The notes below the pieces were generated by a model, which did not search any database, was not told the origin of the DNA, and worked only from the letters and a program-made list of their open reading frames with translations. A stretch of 64,000 bases of DNA from JAAOII01 sp965207945 (GTDB lineage: Bacteria; Pseudomonadota; Gammaproteobacteria; CBDBNL01; JAAOII01): the NCBI GenBank assembly GCA_965207945.1, contig OZ242303.1, positions 1,612,001 to 1,676,000 of the forward strand, written 5' to 3'. Below are positions 1 to 8,618 of the stretch, piece after piece; within the stretch, counting starts at the first letter, position 1, and every line of letters starts with the position of its first letter. A program made the position numbers and the translations under genes.

Positions 1-2184
1 GAAATATCCTCCGTAGAAGATAGAGATTACTTTAATTTTAATTTAATTAATCCCAGCGTAATTACGCTATTCACCACCAGCGCCACTGATACTTATATCA
101 GATTATATGATGATGCTGGTGAACTACTTGCTTCTGATGATAATTCTGGCAGCGGCAATAATTTCCACATTCAAAAAATACTACCTGCTGGCTCCTATTA
201 TATAGAGGTTAGCGGTTCTTCTTCTGCAGTTGGCAGTTACGCGTTAAATCTCATTGCCGAAGAAATACAATTAATATCTTTACCTTATACTTCTTCAGGA
301 GAAGAGATAACCGTGCCTGGCGATGTAGATTATTTTAGTTTTACGTTAACTCAAGACACTGAAATCACTACTTCCTTCACTGATTCTAATAATATATATG
401 GCGGGTTATATGACTATTCTTTTAACGAGCTAGCTTCTAATGATGACAATGGTAATAAAAGGAATTTTCGTATAACGAGGGAATTATCCGCAGGCACTTA
501 TTATATACAGGTAAAAGGAACTGATGACACCACAACTGGAAGGTACAGATTTAATATTGAAGCGCCAGCAACTATAACCCTGCCCTATACATCTCCCCAA
601 CAATCCATATCTCCTGCAGGAGATGAAGATTATGTGCGGGTTGTGTTGGAGCAAGATACCCCCCTGACAATCTCCTCCACTGGTTCCACTGATACTTATG
701 GCAGCTTATATGATGCTTCTTTTTCGCGCATAGTTTCTAATGATGACAATGGCGGCTTCAGAAATAGAAACTTTTTTATAGTGCGTGAATTGAATGCCGG
801 CACCTATTACATTGAAGCAAGAGGTCTAAACAGATATAGAACAACTGGAGATTATGTATTAAATGTTGCGACACCACCAACTATAACTTTACCTTATACT
901 TCTACTGGTGAGACAATATCCCCTGCTGGCAATGAAGATTATTTTAGATTTGAATTAAAGCAACGAAGCATAGTTACGGCATCTACCACTGGCTCCGTTA
1001 GCACTGTTGGCAGATTATATGATGCTGCTGGCAAACTGCTTGCCGCCGATGATAACTCTGCTAATAACAACTTCCTTATTGAAAGAATATTGTCAATCGG
1101 CACCTATTACTTAGCCGTGGGCGCCGCTGACCCTGCTGCAGATGGTGACTATACATTAAATGTTAAGGCAAATGTTGGAGCGAATGTTGAGGCGCAAACA
1201 ACCTTACTTTACGCAGCAACTAACTCATCTAATGCAACTTATGGGGGAATTCTATTTTCGGCAGCCGATAGAGATTACTTTACCGTTAACTTAACCCAAA
1301 ATAGCGTGATTACAGCTAATACTACCAGCTCTATTGATACTTATCTCAGATTATATGACTCAGCTCTGGATGAAATTGTTGATAATAATCGCCTTGCGTT
1401 TGAGAGGAAAAAAGAACGGATAGAAAGACTTGCCTCTGCTGGCTTCTATTACGTAGAGGTTTATACCGACCACAAGAGTTTTACGCCAACTACAAACGGA
1501 AACTATACGTTAGATATTGCCATAGAATTACCACCGACTATAACCCCGCCTTATACTTCTTCTGACGAAGCAATATCAGTTGAAAGAGACGTGGATTATT
1601 TTCATTTTAACCTAACACAGCCAAGGATGATTAGCATAAACGCCTTCACTGATTCTGTTGATACTTCTGTTAGATTATATGATTCTGCTATTTCCCCAAT
1701 AACTTCCGCTTATTCTCTACGAAGATACAGTTTGCCTATAATCCGCCCGTTATCAGCTGGTTCCCACTACATTGAGATAGATGGCTATGACCCTTTTACC
1801 ACTGGCAACTATACATTAAATGTTAATACGGGACCTCTGCCAGCAATTTCATCTCTGCCTTTTCATTTTAGAAAAGTGATAAGCTCTCCAGGCGGCAGAA
1901 ATTTTATACATTTTACCTTACAGCAGCCAAGTATACTTACGGCATACACTGATGAAAATGGTGTATCGCCTAGAACCCGCCTTGATACTATTGGCGCATT
2001 ATATGATGCTAATGGCTTTGAAGTGGCTTATCATGATGACCAGAGTCGTGAAAACGAGAATTTTCGCATACAACAGGAAGTACCCGCTGGCACCTATTAT
2101 CTTGAGGTGCGCATCTCTGGAGGGGAAACTGGCAGCTATACTCTGCATGTTACAGAACAACCAACACAACCACTGCAACCATAA
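1..2184 (+). CDS. PPC-repeat surface/secreted protein, 5'-truncated by the window edge
   Basis: The reading frame is open from the first base and ends at TAA 2182-2184. The first ATG in frame (313) is internal, so the true start lies left of the window. The visible 727 residues form seven repeats of about 95-100 residues. Each has the pattern D-x-D-Y-F-x-F-x-L-x-Q near its start, LYDA and DDN in the middle, and AGTYY-x-EV...G-x-Y-x-L-x-V at its end. This fits the bacterial pre-peptidase C-terminal (PPC) beta-sandwich family, usually found in secreted proteases and surface proteins. No catalytic domain is visible here; one could lie upstream. The protein stops soon after the last repeat with a short Pro/Gln tail. 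There is no clear terminator before dnaB. The family call is by pattern; function is inferred as extracellular binding. Confidence 0.75.
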   Translation, partial: EISSVEDRDYFNFNLINPSVITLFTTSATDTYIRLYDDAGELLASDDNSGSGNNFHIQKILPAGSYYIEVSGSSSAVGSYALNLIAEEIQLISLPYTSSGEEITVPGDVDYFSFTLTQDTEITTSFTDSNNIYGGLYDYSFNELASNDDNGNKRNFRITRELSAGTYYIQVKGTDDTTTGRYRFNIEAPATITLPYTSPQQSISPAGDEDYVRVVLEQDTPLTISSTGSTDTYGSLYDASFSRIVSNDDNGGFRNRNFFIVRELNAGTYYIEARGLNRYRTTGDYVLNVATPPTITLPYTSTGETISPAGNEDYFRFELKQRSIVTASTTGSVSTVGRLYDAAGKLLAADDNSANNNFLIERILSIGTYYLAVGAADPAADGDYTLNVKANVGANVEAQTTLLYAATNSSNATYGGILFSAADRDYFTVNLTQNSVITANTTSSIDTYLRLYDSALDEIVDNNRLAFERKKERIERLASAGFYYVEVYTDHKSFTPTTNGNYTLDIAIELPPTITPPYTSSDEAISVERDVDYFHFNLTQPRMISINAFTDSVDTSVRLYDSAISPITSAYSLRRYSLPIIRPLSAGSHYIEIDGYDPFTTGNYTLNVNTGPLPAISSLPFHFRKVISSPGGRNFIHFTLQQPSILTAYTDENGVSPRTRLDTIGALYDANGFEVAYHDDQSRENENFRIQQEVPAGTYYLEVRISGGETGSYTLHVTEQPTQPLQP

Positions 2185-2264
2185 TTTACTTTTTTTTATC
2201 CTATTAGCAGGTATATAGGTTAAAATGACAAGCCCTGGAATATACCCTTAAAAGAACGACGCTA

Positions 2265-3749
2265 ATGATAAAGAAACCTGACACTGAGCAATATAACGAC
2301 CTGCAAGATTCGCAGAATCAAACCGAACAGTTTGAGGGCGACTCTCAAGGGCTAATTCATGCGGAGGCAGCCGAGCAAATGCTATTGGGAATGCTTATGC
2401 TTGATGACGAAACTTGGGATAGAATAGACGCCCCATTGGAAGCAAGAGATTTTTCCAACGCTCAGAATCACCATATCTACGATGCCGCTTTAGCTTTATA
2501 CAACAAGAACAGTTCTATTGACCCTATAACGGTTATAGAGGAACTCAAACTACGCGGCAAACTGGCAGAGGCAGGCGGCAAAGAATATATCTCGGAGTTA
2601 ACCGCCAATGCCACCTTAGGCGAAGACATCAACATCTATTCGTCATTAATACATGACAGAGCACTGAGACGCAAGTTTATCCATCTAACCAAAAAGATGT
2701 CTGCCAATGCCGAGAGTTCCCGTCACGCCAATATTCAAGAAGTCCTACAAGAAGCAGAACAGAGAATTTTTGACCTCGGCGATAAAAGTGAAAAAGCTCC
2801 CAACATAATAAAAGTAGGCCAAGCAATCAATGAAGTGATGGCAGAAATTGATTTCTATTTCAACAATCCAAATCAGATAACTGGGCAAAGCACTGGCTTT
2901 TCTTTATTGGATGATAAAACATCGGGGTTACAAAAGTCCGACTTCATAGTGTTAGCGGGACGCCCCTCAATGGGTAAGACCAGCTTCGCTCTAAACATAG
3001 CGGCAAGCGCCGTTATATCGGATAATAAAGCGGCGCTGATATTCAGCATGGAGATGCCAACCTCAATGTTAATTATGCGTTTCATCTCAATTCTCGGTTC
3101 GGTAAACCTGGCGCGAGTTCGCGATGGACGACTAACCGAAAGCGATTGGCTTAAGATTAGGCAGGCAGGCGAAATGCTGGATAGCGCAGAAATCTACATA
3201 GATGATTCATTAGATCTAACTCCTATGTTAATCCGTAGCCGTATTCGCAGAGTTAAGCGCATGCTGCCAGTTGGAGTGGATCTGGGCTTGGTAGTTGTGG
3301 ATTATATTCAGCTAATGAAAATGATGCATACCAATGAAAACCGTACCAATGAAATTTCGGAAATATCTCGCTCACTTAAGGGGATTGCCAAAGAGTTCAA
3401 TGTCCCCGTTCTGGCTTTATCACAGCTAAACCGCGCGGTTGAAGGGCGCGACAACAAACGTCCAGCTATGTCGGATTTACGCGATTCTGGCGCAATTGAA
3501 CAAGATGCGGATGTAATTCTATTTATCTATCGCGATGAGGTCTACTACAAAGACAAGCCCGAGTCCAAAGGGATTGCTGAAATCATTATAGGCAAACAAC
3601 GTAATGGTCCCACTGGAATGGTTAAGCTATCATTTCAAGCAGAAAATGCCAGCTTTGGTAACCTTGAAAGCTCCAGCTATGATGATGTTGATGTGGGGCA
3701 GGGAGTAAGCGATGATGATATGGATTACCCCTCACAACACTTATCCTAA
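2265..3749 (+). CDS. dnaB: Replicative DNA helicase DnaB
   Basis: This is the hexameric helicase that unwinds DNA at the replication fork and recruits primase. The protein has 494 residues, against about 471 in E. coli; the extra length is mostly a polar N-terminal tail of about 30 residues. The N-terminal helical domain spans about 32-135 (AEQMLLGMLML...). The RecA-like C-terminal domain has Walker A AGRPSMGKTS at 231-240, a Walker B region VVVDYIQLM near 343-351, and the QLNRAVE and DLRDSGAIEQDAD motifs typical of DnaB. The C-terminus is acidic. No good Shine-Dalgarno precedes the ATG. It lies 41 bp upstream of alr, an order also seen in enterobacteria. Identification is secure. Confidence 0.97.
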   Translation: MIKKPDTEQYNDLQDSQNQTEQFEGDSQGLIHAEAAEQMLLGMLMLDDETWDRIDAPLEARDFSNAQNHHIYDAALALYNKNSSIDPITVIEELKLRGKLAEAGGKEYISELTANATLGEDINIYSSLIHDRALRRKFIHLTKKMSANAESSRHANIQEVLQEAEQRIFDLGDKSEKAPNIIKVGQAINEVMAEIDFYFNNPNQITGQSTGFSLLDDKTSGLQKSDFIVLAGRPSMGKTSFALNIAASAVISDNKAALIFSMEMPTSMLIMRFISILGSVNLARVRDGRLTESDWLKIRQAGEMLDSAEIYIDDSLDLTPMLIRSRIRRVKRMLPVGVDLGLVVVDYIQLMKMMHTNENRTNEISEISRSLKGIAKEFNVPVLALSQLNRAVEGRDNKRPAMSDLRDSGAIEQDADVILFIYRDEVYYKDKPESKGIAEIIIGKQRNGPTGMVKLSFQAENASFGNLESSSYDDVDVGQGVSDDDMDYPSQHLS

Positions 3750-3790
3750 GACGCCCCGCTCCTTAGCTCATTCATGGAGAATAATGAATA

Positions 3791-4951
3791 ATGACTCGTC
3801 CCACTAAAGCCCTAATAGATTTATCGGCACTTAAGCACAACCTCATAAGAGCCACCTCGTTAAGCCGCGGCAAAATAATTGCAGTTATTAAAAGCAATGC
3901 TTACGGACATAGTATGCCGCAGGTCGCCTCATGCTTTGACCAACTTACAGAGGTAGATTCCTTTGCTGTTGCCTTCTCCGATGAAGGAATAGCTTTAAGA
4001 GAACATCTACAAAAAATAGGCAGTCCAAAAAACATAATAACTTTGGAGGGTTTTTCTGATGAGGCAGATTTGCAATCTCATCTGCAACACAATCTTATTG
4101 CAACTATCCACCACACTGAACAACTAAAAATACTCGGCAAGGAGAAGCTAAATAAGCCACTCGGAATATGGCTTAAACACAACAGCGGAATGAACCGACT
4201 GGGATTATCCTCTACAGAATTATTGGCAGCTTACCAACAGGTTAGCGCCAACCCGCACCTACATCTTTGCGGCATTATGACGCATCTCGCTGCTGCGAAT
4301 CGCGCTAACACTGAAGAAGCGCAAGAGCAGGTGCGCGTTTTTCACCATGCCCTAACTGCCATCCAGCAACCCGCCCAACAACAAGGCGGGGCTCATAAAG
4401 GCGGGGCAGACAATAAACCACCACTACCTTTATCTATCTGCAATTCCGCCGCCTTATGCAATCTCCTAGCGGCGCACGGCACAGCAAACGATTACGAAAG
4501 ACCTGGCATTATGCTTTACGGCGCATCCCCTCTGGACAATACCTCAGCGCAGGAACTGGACTTGCGAGCTGGAATGCAACTAAAAAGTAAATTAATCTCA
4601 GTACGCCAACTCAAAGCGGGCGATTTAGTGGGTTATGAAGGAGTATGGCGCTGCCCTGCCGATTGCTTAATGGGAGTTGCCCCTATAGGTTATGCAGACG
4701 GATATCCGCGCCGCTCGGCAGTTACTCCTGTGCCTGTCTTAGTAAATGGGCGCAAATGTTTTTTATCTGGCAGAGTATCAATGGACATGATATGTCTTGA
4801 CTTAAAAAACTGTCCAAACGCTCAAGTGGGAGACGAAGTTGAACTCTGGGGGGCAAACCTGCCTGCCAACGAAGTAGCAGATGCTTTTGATACAATTGTG
4901 AATCGCCTATTTACTGGACTAACCTCCAGAGTTCCACTCAATTTTATTTAG
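3791..4951 (+). CDS. alr: Alanine racemase
   Basis: This is a PLP enzyme that interconverts L- and D-alanine for peptidoglycan synthesis in the cytoplasm. The protein has 386 residues, somewhat longer than the about 360 of E. coli Alr. The PLP lysine is K34 in AVIKSNAYGH. The conserved IGYADGYPR motif lies near residue 300, and GRVSMDMICLDL and the C-terminal LTSRVP follow. A low-complexity insert near residues 195-215 (QQQGGAHKGGADNK) precedes the conserved SICNSAAL segment and explains part of the extra length. A GGAGA sequence lies upstream, and a 7-codon out-of-frame ORF from ATG 3784 overlaps the start. It is probably co-transcribed with dnaB. Confidence 0.95.
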   Translation: MTRPTKALIDLSALKHNLIRATSLSRGKIIAVIKSNAYGHSMPQVASCFDQLTEVDSFAVAFSDEGIALREHLQKIGSPKNIITLEGFSDEADLQSHLQHNLIATIHHTEQLKILGKEKLNKPLGIWLKHNSGMNRLGLSSTELLAAYQQVSANPHLHLCGIMTHLAAANRANTEEAQEQVRVFHHALTAIQQPAQQQGGAHKGGADNKPPLPLSICNSAALCNLLAAHGTANDYERPGIMLYGASPLDNTSAQELDLRAGMQLKSKLISVRQLKAGDLVGYEGVWRCPADCLMGVAPIGYADGYPRRSAVTPVPVLVNGRKCFLSGRVSMDMICLDLKNCPNAQVGDEVELWGANLPANEVADAFDTIVNRLFTGLTSRVPLNFI

Positions 4952-4989
4952 GACTTATATAAGCTGCCCTCTATACCCCTAGATTAATC

Positions 4990-5007
4990 CTGCGTTCAAA
5001 CACGCAG
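4990..5007. terminator. Short hairpin between convergent alr and tpx
   Basis: CTGCGT and ACGCAG form a perfect 6-bp stem around a 6-nt loop in the 75-bp gap between two converging genes. There is no good T-tract on either side, so this is at best a weak bidirectional terminator. Confidence 0.3.
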
Positions 5008-5026
5008 CATAAATAGACAATAGCAG

Positions 5027-5521
5027 TTAGGACAATTGTTGCAACAGCGTAGAATAATCTGGTTCTTCAGTAATTTCTGGCACTAATTGGCAATAGGTAA
5101 TATTACGTTCGGCATCGGCAACCAGCACACTACGCGCCAGCAGATTCTGCAAGGGTCCATCCACCATTTTGATACCATAGTCATCACCAAAATCTGACCT
5201 ATAGGCAGAAAGAGTAACAACCTTATCAATGCCCTCTGCTCCACAGAACCTCTGCTGGGCGAAAGGCAAGTCGGCGGATATACATAGTATTTGAGTGTCC
5301 TCCATAGATGCCGCTTCTTGATTAAACCTTCGCACGGATGCGGCGCAGGTGCCAGTATCCAAGCTGGGAAAGATGTTCAGCACCAAACGAGATGCCTTAA
5401 AATCAGCTAAAGATACCTCTGCTAAATCGCCATTCACCAACGAAAAGTTTGGCATCATTAAGCCAACTTGCGGCAGATTGCCTTTGATGTTAACTGGGTT
5501 TCCTTTTAATGTTACTTGCAT
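5027..5521 (-). CDS. tpx: Thiol peroxidase (atypical 2-Cys peroxiredoxin)
   Basis: This enzyme reduces hydrogen and alkyl peroxides using thioredoxin. The protein has 164 residues, close to the 168 of E. coli Tpx. The peroxidatic cysteine is C59 in SLDTGTCAASVRRFN, with the T-x-x-C active-site pattern. The resolving cysteine is C93 in PFAQQRFCGAEG; the spacing of 34 matches the family. Unlike most neighbours the gene has a good Shine-Dalgarno (GAGGAA, 8 nt before the ATG). A TATAAT box lies on the minus strand at 5556-5551, about 30 nt upstream of the start, but without a good -35. It appears to be a single-gene unit. Confidence 0.97.
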   Translation of the reverse strand: MQVTLKGNPVNIKGNLPQVGLMMPNFSLVNGDLAEVSLADFKASRLVLNIFPSLDTGTCAASVRRFNQEAASMEDTQILCISADLPFAQQRFCGAEGIDKVVTLSAYRSDFGDDYGIKMVDGPLQNLLARSVLVADAERNITYCQLVPEITEEPDYSTLLQQLS

Positions 5522-5577
5522 GTTATGTTTCCTCTATGTTATGCGTGTTAATTATATTAGTTAATCTGATATACATT

Positions 5578-6177
5578 TTAATTTGCTATCATTGTTAAAA
5601 AATTCTTTAGTATGTTTTTCCCCTGCTTGGTAAGAATAGATTCTGGATGAAACTGCACTCCCATCAACGGCAGCTCTTTATGGCGCACCGCCATTATCTC
5701 TGCAATATCTGCATCTTTGCCGCCATTATCATCGCTCGTCCAGGCGGTTATCTCAAAACACTGCGGCAAGGACTCTTGCTGCGCCGACAATGAATGATAG
5801 CGTGCTGCCTGAAAAGGATTATCAATACCCTCAAACAGAGAACTGCCGTTATGGAATACACTTGAAACCTTACCATGCATTATTTTATCCGCAGTTATTA
5901 TCTTGCCGCCGTAAGCTTGAACCATTGATTGCATCCCCAAGCATACTCCAAGAATTGGAAAGTCCGCAGCAAGCTTGCTCGTAACCTGCATTGAAATACC
6001 CGCCTCATTCGGCGTGCAGGGTCCAGGCGATATAATGATTGCTTGTGGCTTAGCTGCCCTAAGTTCGGCAATAGTTACTTCATCATTGCGATACACTTGC
6101 GATGATGCCCCCAGCTCACCCAAATACTGCACCAGGTTATAAGTAAAAGAATCATAGTTATCAATGAGCGCCAACAT
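5578..6177 (-). CDS. trpG: Glutamine amidotransferase subunit of anthranilate / aminodeoxychorismate synthase
   Basis: This class I glutamine amidotransferase supplies ammonia to TrpE or PabB for tryptophan or folate synthesis. From MLALIDNYDSF the protein has 199 residues. The nucleophile is C79 in LGVCLGMQ, the oxyanion segment is IIISPGPCTP, and the catalytic His-x-x lies in VQFHPESI. The longer frame starting at 6201 adds eight residues (MKALYNRI) not expected in the family, so the internal ATG at 6177 is preferred. Neither start has a Shine-Dalgarno. No trpE or pabB is adjacent, so the trpG versus pabA choice is open; many bacteria use one amphibolic subunit. Confidence 0.9.
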   Translation of the reverse strand: MLALIDNYDSFTYNLVQYLGELGASSQVYRNDEVTIAELRAAKPQAIIISPGPCTPNEAGISMQVTSKLAADFPILGVCLGMQSMVQAYGGKIITADKIMHGKVSSVFHNGSSLFEGIDNPFQAARYHSLSAQQESLPQCFEITAWTSDDNGGKDADIAEIMAVRHKELPLMGVQFHPESILTKQGKNILKNFLTMIAN

Positions 6178-6272
6178 AATTCTATTATAGAGTGCTTTCA
6201 TAAATAAACTATAAATTAATTAAACAACAGCATAAGTTATTAATCCTGCGGCAAAATTAACAACTTATCCCT

Positions 6273-6278
6273 TATAAT
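6273..6278 (+). promoter_or_regulatory. -10 box of the tRNA-Met gene
   Basis: TATAAT ends 10 bp before the first base of the mature tRNA, the usual distance for a tRNA promoter. No convincing -35 is visible at 16-18 bp. Confidence 0.5.
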
Positions 6279-6288
6279 TAACAAAATC

Positions 6289-6362
6289 GGCTATGTAGCT
6301 CAGTCGGTTAGAGCACAGCACTCATAACGCTGGGGTCGGTGGTTCAAGTCCACCCATAGCCA
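6289..6362 (+). tRNA. tRNA-Met(CAT), elongator type
   Basis: A full cloverleaf can be drawn. The acceptor stem is 6289-6295 with 6355-6361 (7 pairs) and the discriminator is A6362. The D-stem is GCTC/GAGC, the anticodon loop is CTCATAA with CAT at 6323-6325, and the T-arm is GGTGG-TTCAAGT-CCACC. The 3' CCA is not encoded. G1-C72 pairs, so it is not the initiator. The last anticodon-stem pair (A6320 with C6328) is mismatched. A CAT anticodon also fits the lysidine-modified tRNA-Ile2, but the acceptor sequence is Met-like. Confidence 0.93.
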
Positions 6363-6397
6363 TATTTCTGATAACCGAAAAGTAACACACTAAGTAT

Positions 6398-6742
6398 ATG
6401 ACACATAACGAAGACCTTTTTATAAAGATTATCAATCGCGAGATTCCCGCAGACATTGTTTACGAAGACGAGCACGTCATCGCATTTAAGGACATTAGTC
6501 CTGCGGCGCCATTGCATCTATTGATAGTTCCACGCAAGCATATAAAAACCACTGACGACCTGCAAGAAGAAGACAAGGAATTAATCGGACACATTGTCCT
6601 GGTTGCCACCAAACTGGCGCGCGAAAATAATGTAGCGCAAGATGGCTATCGCATGCAGTTTAATTGCCGTGAAAATGGCGGACAGATGGTATACCATATT
6701 CACTTACACTTAGTAGGCGGCAAGAAGATGCCTAACTTTTAG
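6398..6742 (+). CDS. hinT: HIT-family purine nucleoside phosphoramidase
   Basis: HinT proteins hydrolyse AMP-linked phosphoramidates and adenylated lysine; the cellular role is unclear. The protein has 114 residues, the normal size. The histidine triad is H100-H102-H104 in YHIHLHLVGG, preceded by the conserved IFxKIxxxEIPxxIVYED-like start (FIKIINREIPADIVYEDE) and PLHLLIVPRKHI. There is no Shine-Dalgarno. It lies 35 bp after the tRNA gene and may be co-transcribed with it. Confidence 0.95.
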   Translation: MTHNEDLFIKIINREIPADIVYEDEHVIAFKDISPAAPLHLLIVPRKHIKTTDDLQEEDKELIGHIVLVATKLARENNVAQDGYRMQFNCRENGGQMVYHIHLHLVGGKKMPNF

Positions 6743-6760
6743 AGCAGCGGGCAATTATAA

Positions 6761-6808
6761 GCAAATGTAAATATAAATGCAAATGTAAATGCAAATGCAA
6801 ATATAAGC
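6761..6808 (+). repeat. Hexanucleotide tandem repeat
   Basis: Eight 6-bp units of consensus GCAAAT (variants GTAAAT, ATAAAT, ATAAGC) lie between hinT and comF. This is a simple microsatellite-like tract; no function is evident. Confidence 0.8.
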
Positions 6809-6849
6809 ATCAAACATCCAAAACATAATAATAAACCCAATAAGAATAA

Positions 6850-7821
6850 ATGTGGGGAACAAAACATCTAACAAGACACCTAACAAAGAATAATCTAACA
6901 AGCACAATAAACGCCATCATCGGCGGCGCAACCTGTGTTTTTTGTTTAGGCAACAATGGCAAGAATAATTGCTGTGATAATTGTCGGGCGGCTATGCCAA
7001 TCATCACTCGTTCTTGTCGGCTCTGTGCTCTGCCTATGGAATATAGTTTAACCGGACAACCTCCTAGCACTAACCCTGCCTCTATGCCGCCAACTTCCAA
7101 ACCTAACTCACCCAACTCCAACTTGCCAACATCCGCCTATGTAGCAGAAGATAGCGACAACCTCTGTTCTGCCTGTTATCTCAATCCCCCTCCCTTATCA
7201 ATGGCATGGGCGCCTTACGCATATTTCCCCCCACTAAGCAAAGCCCTACATCACCTCAAGTTCAACAACCTGATTTATTATGCCAACATCCTCGGCAACT
7301 TATGGTTGGAGGCATACATAAACAACCTGCTTACCAATAACCAAGCAAACATCAATTCACCTAATGCATATATACTTAATTCTCCACCCGACCTCATATT
7401 GCCTATGCCGTTGCATAAAAATAAACTGCGTGCGCGCGGCTTCAATCAAGTTGTTGAACTTATCAAGCCCTTAGCATCTTTTTTAGGATTACCCATAAAC
7501 TCCACAAAGCATAGCATCTGCCATAGAATCAAGGCAACTGTGCCGCAATATAACTTAACATTACAACAAAGACGCAAAAACCTTAAAGGCGCCTTTGCCC
7601 TAAACGACACAGCAAGAATCAAGGGGGGAATAAAAGGGGTGGGAATCAAGGGGGGAAGAATAGAGGAGCTAAATCCCCGCGCCAAGCGTCCCCTACAAGG
7701 CAAGAATGTCCTGATAATAGACGATGTAATTACCTCCACTACCACAGTGCATGAATTAGCCCACACCCTAAAACGCGGCGGCGCCAATCAAGTTGCCGCT
7801 TGGTCTTTACTCCGTGCCTAA
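6850..7821 (+). CDS. comF: ComF-family phosphoribosyltransferase-like protein
   Basis: This is a Gram-negative ComF homologue (GntX/ComFC type), linked to DNA uptake and use. The protein has 323 residues, longer than the usual 220-250. An N-terminal double zinc ribbon is visible as C29-x2-C32, C42-x2-C45, C56-x2-C59 and C106-x2-C109. The PRPP-binding motif is VLIIDDVITSTTT near residues 287-299. Two low-complexity inserts explain the length: a Pro/Ser/Asn linker at about 69-100 between the zinc ribbons, and a Gly/Lys/Ile segment at about 258-271 encoded by G-rich repeats. RNRARGFNQ-type chemistry is kept as KLRARGFNQV. No Shine-Dalgarno is seen. Confidence 0.88.
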   Translation: MWGTKHLTRHLTKNNLTSTINAIIGGATCVFCLGNNGKNNCCDNCRAAMPIITRSCRLCALPMEYSLTGQPPSTNPASMPPTSKPNSPNSNLPTSAYVAEDSDNLCSACYLNPPPLSMAWAPYAYFPPLSKALHHLKFNNLIYYANILGNLWLEAYINNLLTNNQANINSPNAYILNSPPDLILPMPLHKNKLRARGFNQVVELIKPLASFLGLPINSTKHSICHRIKATVPQYNLTLQQRRKNLKGAFALNDTARIKGGIKGVGIKGGRIEELNPRAKRPLQGKNVLIIDDVITSTTTVHELAHTLKRGGANQVAAWSLLRA

Positions 7822-7822
7822 T

Positions 7823-7943
7823 TGCGCAGAGAACTTACAGGTAATTAGCAGGTAATTGGCGGAGAGTTTATAGAGAACTGGCAGGGAATTCGCAGAGAAT
7901 TGACAGGGAACTTACAGGGAACTTACAGGTAAGTTGCGGTGAA
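7823..7943 (+). repeat. Array of eleven 11-bp tandem units
   Basis: Starting 2 bp after the comF stop there are exactly eleven consecutive 11-bp units (121 bp). Examples are CTTACAGGTAA, TTAGCAGGTAA, CTGGCAGGGAA, TTCGCAGAGAA and TTGACAGGGAA. The consensus is about yTTrCAGrGAA. The units are degenerate but keep strict 11-bp phase, close to one DNA helical turn, and stop 5 bp before the TATAAT of the next gene. Confidence 0.9.
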
Positions 7944-7948
7944 TTTGT

Positions 7949-7954
7949 TATAAT
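7949..7954 (+). promoter_or_regulatory. -10 box of the esterase gene, leaderless spacing
   Basis: A perfect TATAAT ends 7 bp before the ATG at 7962, so transcription would begin at or 1 nt before the start codon. No -35 is visible at the right distance; that position is occupied by the 11-bp repeats. Confidence 0.55.
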
Positions 7955-7961
7955 CTAATCA

Positions 7962-8618
7962 ATGTGCAACAAACTAAAGATTAAACAATCATTACAAACT
8001 TTAATATATGGAATACTCCTTATATCCCCACTAATTATGGCGGCATTTCCTGCTGTAACAACTGCTGCCTCAAGCCCAGTGATAGTGGTGCTTGGCGATA
8101 GCTTAAGTGCCGCCCATGGAATTAACCCTAAGGACGGCTGGGTTACTCTGATGCAACAACGACTCAAGAAAGAAGGATTACCTCACAAGGTAATCAACGA
8201 AAGCATATCTGGCGACACTACAGATAATGGATTATATCGCTTACCAGAAATTATTAAGCGCGAAAAGATTGCCTATTTGGTGCTGGCACTGGGTGCCAAT
8301 GATGGCTTGCGCGGCATGCCGTTTCCACAAATGAAAAGCAACTTAAAGCAAATTATAGATATGGCTAATAGCCAAAAAGCCAAAATAGTTTTAGTGGGAA
8401 TAACCCTGCCGACAAATTACGGCAGCTTCTACAAAATGCAATTTGAGCAAGTATACAATGATTTAGCCAAAGAGTATGATGTGCCCTTGTTACCCAACCT
8501 ATTAGAAAGCGTCCCCACTGAAGAAGAATATTTCCAAGAAGATAGGTTGCATCCCAATGAAGCCGCCCAGCCAATCATCATGGAAAATGTTTGGAGCAAG
8601 CTCAGCAAAATTCTATAG
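7962..8618 (+). CDS. tesA: Periplasmic SGNH/GDSL esterase (TesA / arylesterase family)
   Basis: This is a multifunctional lysophospholipase, thioesterase and arylesterase of the periplasm. The protein has 218 residues, like E. coli TesA (208). An N-terminal signal peptide with a hydrophobic core covers about residues 11-36. Block I is VVLGDSLSAAHG with nucleophile S47. Block III is LGANDGLRG near 110-118. The catalytic Asp and His lie in DRLHPNE near 193-199. There is no Shine-Dalgarno; the ATG sits just behind a TATAAT. The stop codon abuts a REP-like palindrome. Confidence 0.9.
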   Translation: MCNKLKIKQSLQTLIYGILLISPLIMAAFPAVTTAASSPVIVVLGDSLSAAHGINPKDGWVTLMQQRLKKEGLPHKVINESISGDTTDNGLYRLPEIIKREKIAYLVLALGANDGLRGMPFPQMKSNLKQIIDMANSQKAKIVLVGITLPTNYGSFYKMQFEQVYNDLAKEYDVPLLPNLLESVPTEEEYFQEDRLHPNEAAQPIIMENVWSKLSKIL

